Source: Tricholoma matsutake (lineage: Eukaryota; Basidiomycota; Agaricomycetes; Agaricales; Tricholomataceae). Taken from it: a DNA stretch of 64,000 bases. Shown in pieces: positions 11,120 through 23,254 of this stretch. The stretch is from contig AP026546.1 in assembly GCA_026075535.2 (NCBI GenBank), positions 10,726,001 through 10,790,000 of the forward strand, read 5' to 3'. Position 1 is the first letter of the stretch. Each line of letters starts with the position of its first letter. The notes under the pieces were generated by a model. It was given only the letters and a program-made list of their open reading frames with translations, was not told where the DNA came from and searched no databases. Made by a program: the position numbers and the translations under genes.

Positions 11120-11631
11120 ACACAAGAGGCAAAGCAATATTTTGTCTAAGAGAATATGTTGAGAATAATGAGAGAAAAAGACACTTTTTCACTAGGGAAA
11201 AATAAAAGGAACCATCAGTAAAAATATGTTATTTTCCCACACTTTTCTCCTTTTGGCTGTTGCTGCAAAATAACTAACCTGTTTCCAGGAGAAAACCTGA
11301 GAAACTTAAGGAGAAAAAGGTTATTTCCCCATACATTCCCACTTTTTTCTCTATGAAAAAACATCTAATCTGTTGCTAGGAGAAAAAATGTTATTTTCAC
11401 CAAAAATAGAGAAAATGTTGAAAAAAAGAGATATTTCCTCTCTATTTTCACCTGATTTTCTCTCAGGAATAGATAAGTTATTTTAGTTGAGTAAGAACAA
11501 AGAGAAAAGTGTGGGAAAATGACACATTTTCACTGATGGTTCCTTTTATTTTTCCCAAGGGAAAAAGTGTTTTTTTCTCTTATTATTCTTGGCATATTCT
11601 TCAGGCTAGTATATTGCTCTGCCTCTTGTGT
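11120..11631. mobile_element. palindromic foldback MITE
   Basis: The two ends are inverted copies of each other for about 135 nt. The left end begins ACACAAGAGGCAAAGC and the right end finishes as its complement (GCCTCTTGTGT). Inside, AAAATAAAAGGAACCATCAGT and CCCACACTTTTCTCC recur in opposite orientation at each end. The middle is AT-rich. No ORF and no clear target duplication. Confidence 0.8.
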
Positions 11632-12393
11632 CAATGGATGGGGAGGGGATATCAGGGAGATCCAACTGGCAGCTGGACACTAAGTGGAAATCAACCTCTT
11701 TTGTGATGGTGGTGTAGTATGCATGTGTGCTAACTGCCATAAAAAAAACATGCCCAAAGACCAAGTCAACATGAAGCTGATAGTAGTGTTGAGCATTACT
11801 TTCAATAAGGGGATTGAGGTCATCCCCATGGGTTTTGTAAATTGAAACAATGCAGGCTGCCAAATGCAAGCAGAACACAGAGGAGGTGTAAGGTTGTTGT
11901 AGCTACATTGCAAGCAGAGAGGAAAGGAGAACATCAAGAGAAGGAAATTGAGGGTCAGGTGCAAGGGCAAGCAGAGATATTGTCATCCAGTCTGAAGCTT
12001 GAAGAAGTGCAACAGGGTGGTGTTCACCCTCCATGGGCAACAGGCATAGCACATCTCCCAATAGCTCATCAACATCATAACAGATGCTGTTGTGGGCTCT
12101 ATGTACTTCCCTGATGTGAGAAGGTAGTCTTAGGCCATGGTGGAGTTGGGCACGATAAGAAACAAATGGGATACCATGATAGGACATCCAAACCTCCAAA
12201 TGGCATCCTCAGCCCAAACCATGGATGGAATGGTGCCTTGATAGAGCATAGTGATTGCTAGACTGTGTCTAGGATGCATTGTGAGTGGTATAAGAGGCTG
12301 TGAGTAAGTCACCTGTAAGCCAAGGTTCGAGTGGAAGAGTGAAATACAGTCAAGGTGCAAAGTGATTTGTTGGGACTTTCAGTCTGAAATGGC
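11632..12393. other. no recognised gene
   Basis: Contains open frames on both strands without recognisable motifs. It could hold upstream exons of the decayed HNH-family gene that follows, but I cannot place them. Confidence 0.3.
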
Positions 12394-13671
12394 ATGGGGA
12401 TGCAGAGTGTCAAAATACAGCAAAAATCCTGTAATGTCAATAAAGACTATCTGAAGTCTCCTATCAGTCCTATCTCCACTCCATCTGTGGGACTGTCGAC
12501 CGCCATGTCAGATGTTGAAGCAGTGGCACATGCAAAGCTGCAAAAGGATAGCATCACATTCTGCCTTCTAAATGCTCTCCTCGCAAATCCACTGACAGTA
12601 GAAGGTGTGGAAGTCATAGCTACAGATATCATCAATGCTTCAGAACAGTCAGATGGTCTTGACCAACTCACAGAGTTCTATAAAACAGGCCATCTGCTTC
12701 CCAGTATGTTCCCCCTGCTTATGTTCCCCATCTTGTTCTCAATACTATGTAGTGAAAGCGTGGGTGGACACCACAAGTTTCATTTCATCCCTCTCAAGAC
12801 CCAGAAATCAAGTTGAAGGCCAATGCAATTGCTATAGATCTCAAAACTGCCAAAAGGGATCCAACAATGCTAGAGAAATATGTACGTCTTGGCTCACATC
12901 TGCTCTGCATTTTACCAACTATATCATATTTGTTAGAGTCTTCACTGGGATGGTTATCATTGTGTGGTAATGGATCAGTGGGATTATTCATCGCTTTCAC
13001 TTCCCCATGTGAAGGAAATTTTGATCTGCTACTATAACTGATGCCGCTCACATCCTTCCATTCTCCTTGATGAGTGTGGACACCAACAGAACAGTATGCA
13101 AGTAACTTTCTTGTTTTTATCCAGTGATTTACTTGATATTCAGCTCTTCAAGAAATGCATGATCTGGTCAGTCATCAAGTCTTTTATGAACATTGAATTT
13201 ACAGAGTTAAGTGGTGATTATATAAATTCTGTGACAAATGTCATCACCCTGGATGCACTTCTGCATAAATCATTTGGATTGCTCCATCTGTGGTTTGAGG
13301 CTGTCTCAGTATGTTGACCCAGTGCTCCTCTGTTATCTCACACTGATTGACATCTTGTTATGCTGCAAAGGGTACAAATAACAGGCTAATGACTATTTCA
13401 TGCCCAGTATGTGAGGCCAGCCTCATTATCATTGTCCAGCTTCATAATTCTTGTAGGGATCATGAACGATGGCACCAGGGTGACCTTCACTTCCTTCGGC
13501 CCAGAAAACCTCCCACTTCCTGACCCACATTACCTCGCTTTCCATGCCGCCATCTCCAAAATTGTCCATATGGCAGGTATGGCCAAACATCTTGATGAAA
13601 TACTCAGGAAGTATGAAGATATTCAAGTGCTATCAGATCAGTCAAGTGTAGAATACCTTGATGGGCTGTGA
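12394..13671 (+). pseudogene. HNH-endonuclease-family gene, decayed, with introns
   Basis: Three blocks fit the agaricomycete HNH family in order. Near 13040 is TDAAHILPFSLMSVD, where the His of AAHILPFSL is the usual first HNH histidine. At 13165-13305 is WSVIKSFMNIEFTEL, then INSVTNVITLDALLHKSFG and LHLWFEA, the usual Asn and His region. At 13456-13671 is the C-terminal module (TRVTFTSFGPENLPLPDP, HYLAFHAAISKIVHMAGMA). GT...AG-like breaks near 13096-13125 and 13306-13410 suggest short introns. The upstream part (12394-12880) is open but not recognised. A clear Cys-containing motif before HNH is missing, so it is probably dead. Confidence 0.6.
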
Positions 13672-14176
13672 TGCACTACACAAAAGTGCATTGTTGCATA
13701 TTAATAATTTAATGCAATTACATTCTGGTCAGGGCAAGTGAGATAAAATCTTTACAAAAATGTTGAGGTCTTTACACTCCCCCATATATTGCATCATGTG
13801 CAGCCACATCACTCCTTGATGGCACCTCAGCCACCCTTTGTCAACACCCATCCCAGCTTGTTTTCAGTTCTCAGGCATTGTTCTTGGCAGGTGTGGGAGT
13901 ATGGCATCACAGGCCCAAAGGATGCTAGACAGGTCATTTGGGTGCTAGGTATGTTTTTTGTATGTTTCTTTCTTACAATCAACAAACAGTGTTCACTTGT
14001 ATTTAGGTTCTAAACATGTTGTGACAACAGCCCCTGGGCAATGCACCCACCACACCTCTATGCTACCACCACGAGCCCCTACTCTCAGTGTGGATGATAA
14101 GGCAATGTCCAACAGGAGGCAGAGACCGAGGATAGGGAACAACAAACAACGGGGTGACGGGGGCAATGGGGGGATG
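13672..14176. other. no recognised gene; flank of the copia insertion
   Basis: Short open frames only. The sequence ends in GGATG (14172-14176), the left target duplication of the copia element. Confidence 0.4.
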
Positions 14177-14380
14177 TGTTGGGATAGTCAATCCTAGCAC
14201 AATACGTTAGTGCATCACAAGCACAACACTAGCACATCACATATAAAAATAGAACACAATGTATTTATAGATCACAACATATGTACATTGTAGTATAGGA
14301 GAATACAAGATGTTCTACCTTGTCCTGAACTCCCATGATTTAATCCCTTTGAACTTCTCCTTCACACCATAATCCCAATA
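14177..14380 (+). repeat. copia 5' LTR
   Basis: Starts TGTTGGGAT and ends ATCCCAATA (ATCCCAACA expected for a perfect inverted end). TATTTATAG near 14265 may be the TATA region. Compared with the 3' LTR it differs at about 18 of 204 positions. Seven of the difference sites are CA in one LTR and TG in the other, as expected when an ancestral CG decays on different strands. Confidence 0.95.
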
Positions 14381-14435
14381 GGTTATGGGTGGCCTTTTTC
14401 ATATTTAAATAACTTGTTCTGAACTTGGACATACC

Positions 14436-15943
14436 ATGTTAGATCAATTCATCGAACTGGAAGAGCCTGAGGAAGAAGAACCCTCAGCCCCTATTCAAGC
14501 TAGTAGAGTTTACACCTCTAGTGCTGCTTGACAATAGCACCAGGCCACATCACAACCAGCAATTGAATTGATTCGGACAAAAGAATATTCAAATGTAAAC
14601 AAAATTGCTGAACATGATCACTTGATGGACGAGAATTGGCAGGAATGGAAGGAGAGAATAAAAAGAGTATTTATCAATTGTGATATACTACTGGCAGTGT
14701 GAAATGACCAGATGAAACCAAAGATCCCATTAACACAAAAAACTGGGACAAAAACGACTCTTGGGTGCAACAAGTAATCATGCATAATGTCACCTCCTCT
14801 CAAATGAATCACATCGGATCAAAAACATCAGCTGAAGCAATGTATTCAATGCTTATGGTCACTCACAAGAACAAGGCACATCAAACAGTAAATCATATAT
14901 AGTGCCTGTTATATGAGACCAAGATACTAGATGCAGATGATCTCCCAAAGCACCTTGACACGCTTAAAACATATCGTGACTGCATCAAAAATTCCCCAAC
15001 GCTGAATTCCATGTTTCGGACCTGCACTTCAAAGCAATTATTTTGGCATAGTGTTGCCACTGGCTCAGCCGAGGTATTTCAATAAAATTACTATAGCATA
15101 TCAGATAATTTTCCTAAATTCACTAGGGTATTTGAGCATATTGATGAGCTCATAAGCCGAGGGGTCTTCTGCCAACATTATCTGACCGGATCCCCCACTC
15201 CTGATTTATTCACTCAGCTTTGATCTCAAGCTGAACCATCAAGCCAAATTTTGTTTATTAAACAGCTCAGGGATAATTGATCGGTTCAACTAATTTTGGC
15301 AGACAACCCCTCGGCTTATGGGCCCATCCACATGCTCAAATATCTTGGTGAATTTAGGAAATTTACCTGGCATGCTATAGCCATTTTATTGAAAAACCTC
15401 GGCTGAGCCAGTGGCAACACTATTTCAGTGTCTTTACCTTCGTCTTGGCAGACTTACATCGAATGCTATAATGGGAATGCCAATGACCCCAAAAGGAGAA
15501 TGTCCTCAAATTCCATTATTGGATTATTATGGGAGGAATATAAAATTTGTATGATGCGCTCGCATAACAAGTATTCTAATGGTTCTAGCACAAACCTGGT
15601 TAATACCCAGAAGAATAGCAGAACTACCAAAACTTTGGAAGAGCGCATCACCGATCATAAATCCTCCAGCAAACCTTATTGTGAACATTGTAAGCGACCA
15701 GGATATTGGTCAAGTAAATGTTGCAAATATGCTGGTAACAAATGTTGGAACTGTGGAAAAATAGGACATAAGGAAAGAGATTGTTGGAGGAAAAAGAAGG
15801 GCAAAGAGAAGCAAAAAGAGGGATCAAAGAAGGGTACCAAAGATTTGAATGTGGGGGAGGAATTGATCACATTTCCAGTAAATGAAGAACTTTACAATTT
15901 TGACACATACAAAGCCTGTAACCTTGATGGAAATGACGAGTGA
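14436..15943 (+). pseudogene. copia gag, interrupted by a hAT MITE
   Basis: Starts at ATG 14436 (MLDQFIELEEPEEEE, IQASRVYTS). It continues through a broken capsid region (KEYSNVNKIAEHDHLMDE, WKERIKRVFINCD) to about 15048. A 374-bp MITE splits it inside the ILASLP motif. The frame resumes at 15431 with SLPSSWQTY, GLLWEEYKICMM and two CCHC knuckles (CEHCKRPGYWSSKCC and CWNCGKIGHKERDC), then a basic tail. It ends at an in-frame TGA directly before the protease, which could be a decayed CGA. Several earlier stops are present. Confidence 0.85.
15049..15422. mobile_element. hAT-like MITE
   Basis: Ends TAGTGTTGCCACTGGCTCAG and its inverse (right end GGCAACACTA). The flanks are TTTTGGCA (15041-15048) and TTTCAGTG (15423-15430). 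These align as an 8-bp target duplication if four positions changed, all transitions, and removing one copy restores the gag frame as seen in the copy at 7660-8670. Length 374 bp, no ORF. The 10-nt ends are the same as those of the large hAT element at 30156-43990, a possible source of transposase. Confidence 0.88.
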
Positions 15944-17330
15944 TTGATCTGGTATGACTGGTTAGCTGATTTAGCCACAACTTCACATGTTACACATCAA
16001 AGAGAAGCCTTTATTGCATACACACCTGTGGAAAAATGCTCTGTAACAAGTGTAGGTGGTAAAGAAGCAAAAATTGAAGGCCACAGAACTGTTGAATTAA
16101 TTTCAACATGTAATGGTCACAATTATATCTTGCGCTTGGAGGACATATTGCACATACCTGGAACACAGAATAATTTGATTTCATTGGGGCGATGGGATGC
16201 AGCTGGGGGAAGATATACAGGTGGAAAGGGAAGAATTACCTTTGTCACTAAGGAGGGGAAGACAATAGGACAAGGGAACAGGGTTAACAACCACTTATTC
16301 AAGATGGAATTAACTGTATGTGACCAACACCCAACACTTACAATGGAAGCCGCCGATCACCAATCATTCATCAATAATGATGTGGCACCCAATTGGGAAA
16401 CTTGGCACAGGCACTTTGGGCATGTCAGGTATTGTGGCCTACAGAAATTATTGGATAGGAATTTGGTTGATGGATTTAACATCGATAAACACAGTCCTAA
16501 ACCAGACTGTATCGCATGTACTGAGGCAAAGCAACACATAGAACCCTTTCCTAAAATATCCATGTGACAAACTGAACTGGGAGAATTGATGCATATTGAC
16601 TTATGGGGAAAATACATGATCAAATCTATAAATGGAAATCAATATTACCTGTTATGTGTGGACGACACAAAACACTACATAACCGTCCAGTGTTTGAAAG
16701 CAAAATCTGACTCAACACAAGTGGTAATAAATTATTTGACACATCTAATAACTCAAGGTTGAAAACCAAAGGGGATCCAAACTGATTTCAGAAAAGAATT
16801 TGTAAATGAGAAGTTGGAAAAATGGTGCAATGAACACAGTATATAAGTAAGACTAACTGCACCACACTCACCTTCACAGAATGGTGTTGCAGAGTGAATG
16901 AATAGAACTCTTGTTGAACTATCACACAGCATGATAACTGCCAACCAACTTCCCAAATTTCTTTGGGAATATGCAGTTTTACATGCTGCTTACCTTCATA
17001 ACTGACTATTTACAAAACATCTCCCAAAATCAACCCCTTACAAAGGATGGCACAAAATAGAACCCAATGTATCACATTTACAGGAGTTTGGAAGCCACGT
17101 ACGGATATTACTACAAGGTCAAAAGAAACCCCAAAAAATGCTACCAAAATCAAGGTGCCAAGCATATGTCAGCTACAATGATGGTGCTGGGGCAGTAAAA
17201 TATTGCAATGTGGAAACTCACAAAGTACTTAACTTCTGTAATATTACACCTACAGAAAAACCAATTCCCGACCATATTGAAATTACACCTGATTTACCGT
17301 GTGAGAGGGAGTCTGCAGGTACAGTTGCAG
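15944..17330 (+). pseudogene. copia protease and integrase, decayed
   Basis: Same frame as the end of gag. The protease shows WLADLATTSHVTHQREAF, a fungal copia form of the aspartic motif. The GAG-pre-integrase region (WETWHRHFGHVRYCGL, CIACTEAKQHIEPFP) supplies the H..H..C..C zinc finger. The integrase core keeps the first Asp (HIDLWGKY), the second (IQTDFRKEF) and Glu (QNGVAE), but TGA stops follow or interrupt each block. In VAE*MNRTL and LHN*LFTKHL the stop stands where copia integrases have Arg, so CGA became TGA. The linker is cut by element X at 17330. Confidence 0.88.
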
Positions 17331-17839
17331 ACAAACAAACACGACAATTTTTGGTGACCCAATTTTGGAAGCCAGCACAAACATCTGGAGCCCTCAAAAA
17401 TCATCAAAATGTGTAGAATAGATCCTAATGAGGATAATTCTATGAGCTGATTTCCCTATTTCAAAAAATTTGGGTTAGGTACCGCAAAAATTTGGCTGCC
17501 CCCTAAAAGAAATCAGTAAAATCATGAAAAATAGTGCAATCGACTCCTTTTGGTTAGCTGCATCCGATCCTGTGATAAATTCGAGGTTACATCAAATAGA
17601 TCACACATAATAAAAAGAATCAACTTCACCAAAAAAGGAAAGTTTTACCAGTAACCTATGGAATCAACTTTGTTCCATCTTCCTAAGCTCCTGGAAGTGC
17701 CTAGATATTTGACAAGGCATTATAAAGGAGGAAAATAACCTATCATAATTGTCACATGCTTTGGAATAATCATGTGACATTAACAGTAGTTGAAAGTCTG
17801 AACTTCATTTAATGAACTCCTTGCACTAGGACCACCATC

Positions 17840-18003
17840 ATGGTGTCCAGTGCCTGGCCTCTATGAGGCGCAGGGAGACTAGTACCTTCGGGGAAGCAAA
17901 CAAGGCGCCTTCTACTAATCTTAGTGGAGGAAATGGGATCCAAACCTTTTGCAGACACCTGAGTCCAATCTGAACCACCGAGCCACTGAATCGAGCTATA
18001 CAC
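17840..18003 (-). repeat. tRNA-like (SINE-type) sequence, antisense in the LINE 5' end
   Basis: On the minus strand TGGCTCGGTGGTTCAG (about 17993-17978, A box-like) is followed about 50 nt later by GGTTTGGATCCC (about 17946-17935, B box-like). It lies inside the LINE target duplications, so it is either part of the LINE leader or an older SINE caught in it. Confidence 0.45.
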
Positions 18004-18360
18004 ATCTAAAAACCTAGCCTACCGCATCCTCTCCTGACCAACTACATGATACACGACACCTGAGAGTCTCTGGACCAACCTAGCTCATCACAAACTGGGC
18101 TTACCACCCCACAACCCATGAGCCAATACAATATATGAGCCACTCCGCACCCCCGCCTAACTGTCACACCCTGCCCTAAACACCTGATACAGCCACGCAG
18201 CCCATGTCAAAGGGACAAAGAGAAATATCTGACCTATAACCCGAAAACCAACCATCCCCAGTCATCCCCCCACTTCCCCCCCAAATACTCACTCGACCAC
18301 CCTGGCTCCCATACACTCAGGCCCCCCTGCCACCCCCTCCACTGCGACCAGTAAACGAAA

Positions 18361-19566
18361 ATGTACCAACACTATCGAGCTTCGACCAGATACAACAGAT
18401 GCAGACATGGAACATGTGCGCATTATCTTCAACACAAGAACCATGGCCCCAATACACAGCTCCAAGACTACAACGAACCCGAAAACTGCACCCCCAACAC
18501 ACCCACCATCGTTAACCCTCCACCCTCACAGAACCAAACGTCAGACCATGCCATGCCCAGTGTGACACCTGATAAAGATGACCCTGCCGCCACCAACCCA
18601 CACCTCCAAACCAACCAACACGGAGAGGAACCGACCACCCCACAGGTGTCAAGTCTGCCCTTCACCTCCACCGTTTTTCCACGCACCATGATTCCCTACC
18701 ATGCAATCACCGGGAACATCAATAGCAAAACCACGACTGCGATTGAAAGCAACCCCGATGCCTTCCTCGCTATCATACCTTATGGCGGTGGGAAACGACT
18801 CCTTGAAGAGAACCCCACCATAACAAAAGATATCGAACACTTTATCCGATCCCTTGGGTACCAAAACTCTGAGACGACAAGGGTTACTGCACTAAGAGCC
18901 AAATACCCCCCCACCAATGACTTCGGGAAGCCACATACCCTACTCCTCACCAATGCCCCAAGAGAGCTCGTAACATATCTCCTCTACCAGCAAACCTTCG
19001 CCTTCGAAACTAGCAAAGAAGGAGGACAGAAGAAAATCACCTTCCATGCACTCCCTTTTGACAAATCAATGCAATCATGGATTGTCACCGACATATCGGG
19101 CAGCTATGTTGCCAACGACCACTATGCTAGAATGAATGCACTTGCTACAATCAAAACTGTTCTCAGCCGTGACCCAGACTTCTGAAACACTGTAGACCAA
19201 TGCTATGCTCAGATTGCCAGCCCCCTAGACCTCGACAGCAGGGTTGAAGATGCACTATCCTCCTTCCACCTAATGACAATCACTCTCTCTCAACAAGGTG
19301 CAGATGACTGTGAAGTATGGCAACTGATGGCGAGACCGATCTCTTCTAACAATAACAACCACAATGAGTGGACCCAGTCCATCCGAAACACCTCCTACCT
19401 CGTTGACCATATATTCCCCCTTGACACTTTCCGCATCATCAGACGATGCGACTTCTGCAAGAATGAGACCCACCCACAGTATATGTGCCCCTTCCCCCTC
19501 ATCGAAGGATGGAAAGGACCCATACCCAACAAGGTTCTTCAAGCCTGCGAATCCAAAGACACGTGA
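18361..19566 (+). pseudogene. LINE ORF1a (nucleic-acid-binding, CCHC), one in-frame stop
   Basis: ORF1 proteins of LINEs bind element RNA. A Pro/Thr/Asn-rich N-terminus is followed by a conserved core (FPRTMIPYHAITGNI, AIIPYGGGKRL, YLLYQQTFAFET, MQSWIVTDISGSYV). A TGA at 19183-19185 interrupts the frame after DPDF. The same frame then runs on through TSYLVDHIFPLDTF to a zinc knuckle, CDFCKNETHPQYMC, and LIEGWKGPIPN. The core, the knuckle and the W-KGPIP tail all recur in ORF1b, so the two are paralogues. The start is the first ATG of the frame and uncertain. Confidence 0.75.
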
Positions 19567-19945
19567 CGATCCCACCACCGCTTCCGAGAAGGTGACCAGG
19601 GAATGAGAGGAGGACGAGGAGGAAGAGGAAGAAGATGTAACCAGGAACAAGAATGTACACCTGGCCCTTCCTACTCTCCTCGCAGCGGAGCCTACAAATG
19701 CTCCCAAAACCTGTAACACCATAGAAAGCCCCCTGACAGAACTCCCTATACCTGATACCATCCCCTTCCATACATGAACTCATGCATGAGAACCTATGAA
19801 ATTACTGATGTATATTGTATTATGATGATACCATTGCACCTGAACCGAGACGTCCTGTATCACCTGATCACCACATAACAAAGACCCAAAATGAACAAAG
19901 AACACATTAACCCTTAAATGCCACTACCACTCTGCCCCCCTTATC

Positions 19946-21515
19946 ATGCTCAACCAACCCCATGCCCTACCCAATACTACGATGCCCCCCCCAGAGAGAA
20001 CCTCCCAAATACCAAACCAACCCAGTACACCACAGGGTGAGTGGCCCCATGAGATCCATCTAGAGATTCTATACAGCATCCCCAATAATGACCTAACTCT
20101 TGCAGACCTGGAATACCATAGAGAGCTGCAGACTGACAACTCCAGACCAAGGAAAAAAGCTAAAGGCAATGACCACCAAGCCCAACCACAACTGATGAAC
20201 CTAAACCCTCACAACAATGACGAACTCCCCCACAAAAACACCCCCCCCATATACCTGAAGGTGCAAAAATAATCAACCCAGGCCAGTCCTCCACCAGCCC
20301 AAAGAAAATCACCCACTCACCCCACAGGAACTCCTATATACCATACTGCCCCCCTGCATTCCAAAACCCACCTCTTGAAGATGGAGAAATCCAGGATGTG
20401 CACCCACACCTCTACGATTCACCCCAATCGATGCTAATGCAGATCTCCCCCATGAAGGCCCCACTGTGATAGTGGAACTGATAGGAGCCACCCACGACAC
20501 AAACAACACCTTCAACCAAGTGCACACCCCACATTATGGGACTACCCAAGCCGGAAATATGCCCAAAATGCCACCCACTACACCCTTACCCTACACAACC
20601 AAACACTTCCCCAAACTTACACCATCCTACGCAATGCTTTTTGGCAACCTACATGAGGAGACCCTAAGACAAGTCCAGAACTCCTCCCAACACTACACTG
20701 CTCTCATACCCTTTGGAGCTGGGTCCCGCCTCACCCGAGACCATCCCGATTTAAGCAAAGACTTCGAAACTTTTCTCAAGTCTTTCAGGTTCGATGGAAG
20801 CGACCGCCTCCAGGTTATGCGTCCCACCCCAAACCTCCAACCTGACCCACAAACTCGCTTCTTGAAACCCTTCCCTTACCTACTCCTCCACTCACCTGAA
20901 CCCCTCTGCCAACTACTTCTCTGGCAACAGACCTTTGCCTTTCAGATAAATGCCCGATGCCTTGCCTTCAATGCTGTCCGTATTGACCCACAGGCGAGGT
21001 CATGGGTGATCGTTAACTTTGCTGGCCCTTTTGTCTCTACTGCACACACACATATGATCAATGCCCTACACACAATCACCACCACGCTAATGGACAACCG
21101 CACTTTCTCTAACGTAACAAATAATCACCTAGCTAAAATGGGAATCGGTGCCACAGTCGCAGAACGAGTCCTAATATCCCTCTCCACCTTCCAACTCACC
21201 TTCATTCCCCAGACCGTGGGGGATGGCTCTAAAAAACAAATATGGCAATTGCAAGGAATGCCTGTCTCTGACAATCTCAAGGACCACCGAGCGTGGCTAT
21301 GGATCATACGTTGGACTACATTCTTAGTAGACCAAGTCGTATGCCTCAAACCAGACAAGGCCCCCTTCAGTTGCATCTGGTGCAAAGCCGAAACTCATAG
21401 CAATGAGAACTGCCCCCTCCCGAGTGTGGATGACTGGAAAGGTCCTATCCCTGATCCTGGATACCTCACCCCTGATCCCCCAGTCCATAATAAATGTAAA
21501 CGGAGGAAGCGATGA
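19946..21515 (+). pseudogene. LINE ORF1b, diverged second copy of ORF1
   Basis: The long part is an uninterrupted 349-codon frame (20466-21515). It shares with ORF1a, in order: FPKLTPSYAMLFGNL, ALIPFGAGSRL, LLLWQQTFAFQI, ARSWVIVNFAGPFV, TTFLVDQVV, the knuckle CIWCKAETHSNENC and VDDWKGPIPD. It ends in a basic KCKRRKR. A Pro-rich 108-codon frame at 19946-20272 resembles the N-terminal region of ORF1a but is in another frame, so a frameshift or stop lies between. The copies are clearly homologous yet strongly diverged, so the duplication is old and probably belongs to the lineage and not to this copy. Confidence 0.75.
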
Positions 21516-22249
21516 CCTGAATAGATACTGTTGACACATGCCCAAATGTACCATACTCTAATATGAATACCCTTTCCTCACCAGATATGCACAAAGTGCC
21601 CAACGTGCTACCATGTTTTGGGACATGGACACCACTGCATAAGCAATGGGTCGCACTGTGTCTACCATTGGGTAAATGCCCCATGGGAGATGCTACAACC
21701 GCTCGCTCTAGGCTATGGGGGAAGCCTAACCAAACTGCAGGGAATTGGTTCAAACCACCCGAAAGTCCTGAACCCTCTGCAGCCCCCCAAGATCCCTGTG
21801 CAATTGGGCTTGGCCGGCCTGCACAGGCAACCATGCCCCAAATAACCAGCAAAGACAATGTCATGCCTCAGGCACCCCATCGAGAGTTCCTGGAAGGAGT
21901 CCTGAGGCACCTGCAGCTCAGACACCTAAGGAAAGGAACTCTACAAGACCTCACTGCTGGGCCACACCAGATGGCATAACACGACACCACTCAAGGGAAC
22001 CAGACCCCACATATGAACTACCTCATCACTACCAGGGAGCAAATCCTGTACCAAACCAGACTATACAACCCCCCCCTCCAAACAATGAGAATAGAGATGA
22101 ACAGCCCAGCACAAACCCTGATCCTGATGCAGAGGAAGACAATCTGCTAGAAGAATGGGACAACATCCCAAGCTCCGATGGCCTACAACCAGATGAACAA
22201 AGACATTACCCTACACCAATGACAAGAAGGCAAAATAAAAAAAAGATTC
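21516..22249 (+). other. LINE spacer or ORF2 leader
   Basis: Lies between ORF1b and the endonuclease. A 138-codon Pro-rich frame (21563-21979) contains many short stretches such as PPESPEPSAAPQDP. It could be the N-terminus of ORF2 or spacer. Not recognised otherwise. Confidence 0.4.
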
Positions 22250-22853
22250 GTGCCAGCTTGAAAGTTGCATCCCTGAATATTAAAGGCTATGGTCAAACTG
22301 CCCAAGGCTTGAAATGGATGCACATTAACCAGCTTATGAGAGAACAACGTATAGGGATACTTGCAGTACAGGAAGCACACATGGATGAAAGAAACTGAGA
22401 ACCTCTTCAATAGACGCCTACGGATACTTGCATCTGCAGACCCTGCCAACCCGACACAAAAAACCGGAATTGCAGTAGTCCTGAATAAAGCTTTCGTCGA
22501 CACAGACCACATAACACAACATGATACCTGGACGAGCCATGCTCACAACCCTCAACTGGAGTAGGGGGGTAAAGCTCACTTTCTTGGCAATCTATGCGCC
22601 AAACTCCCCCACAGATGACTCCCCATGCATAAGGAAAGGAACCGCTCCCCCAAAACACTCAGAGAACTGAAGCACTGTCTGAGACTCTGCAATGGCTGGC
22701 GCTCTACCTTTCCCGATACAAAAGCATACACTTTCCACCAAACTGCCACTGGGGCCCAATCCCGAATTGACCAGATCTATATAACCAATAACCTGCTGGA
22801 ACACTCTCAAAAATGGGAAATTAACCCCACTGAGATCCCAAATGCTGACCATT
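22250..22853 (+). pseudogene. LINE ORF2 AP-endonuclease domain, broken
   Basis: Would nick target DNA to prime reverse transcription. The start is clear: LKVASLNIKGYGQT, then IGILAVQEAHMDER, the Asn and Glu motifs of AP endonucleases. The frame then breaks (TGA at 22396) and resumes in another frame with TGIAVVLNKAFVDTD. The end is GAQSRIDQIYITN (SRID motif) and NADHWMV (catalytic His block). Between LAIYAPNSP (about 22590) and LCNGWRSTF (about 22690) the domain is shorter than normal, so a deletion is likely. Confidence 0.8.
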
Positions 22854-23254
22854 GGATGGTCTCCACCAACTTATCAAACAGTGCCATCCCTGAAACTGGA
22901 AAGGGGAGATGGTCCATATCCCCCAAAATATACAAGAACACTGCTTTCAAGAAAACTGCCCAAAAGGCTGGACTACAAATGACTGAAAAACTCTGTAAAT
23001 ACTCACCCAAGCAGAGAACTATGGAGAACAACCCACAGGCAATTTATACCAAATTCAAACACATGATATTGACTGAAGCACGTAAAAGAGAACGAGCCAT
23101 GAACAAAGTGACCCAGGAGATGCAACTCCTCCAAACCAAACTTAATGCACTACAAAATGGCCCCCAGGATGAAGGTGTCCAAATCCAAACTCATGAACTC
23201 ACCAAGAAGATAACCCAACTAGAATGAAAGAAGCACCAAAATGCAAGGAAGAAT

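Noticed and set aside
15941..15943. Programmed stop-codon readthrough between copia gag and protease
   Set aside because: Many other TGA codons at former CGA sites in the same element make decay the simpler explanation, though this position alone would suit a regulated stop.
18468..19761. Long minus-strand ORFs (for example 19270-19761) as genes
   Set aside because: They lie opposite LINE ORF1a, with Ser/Val runs typical of the complement of CA-rich coding sequence.
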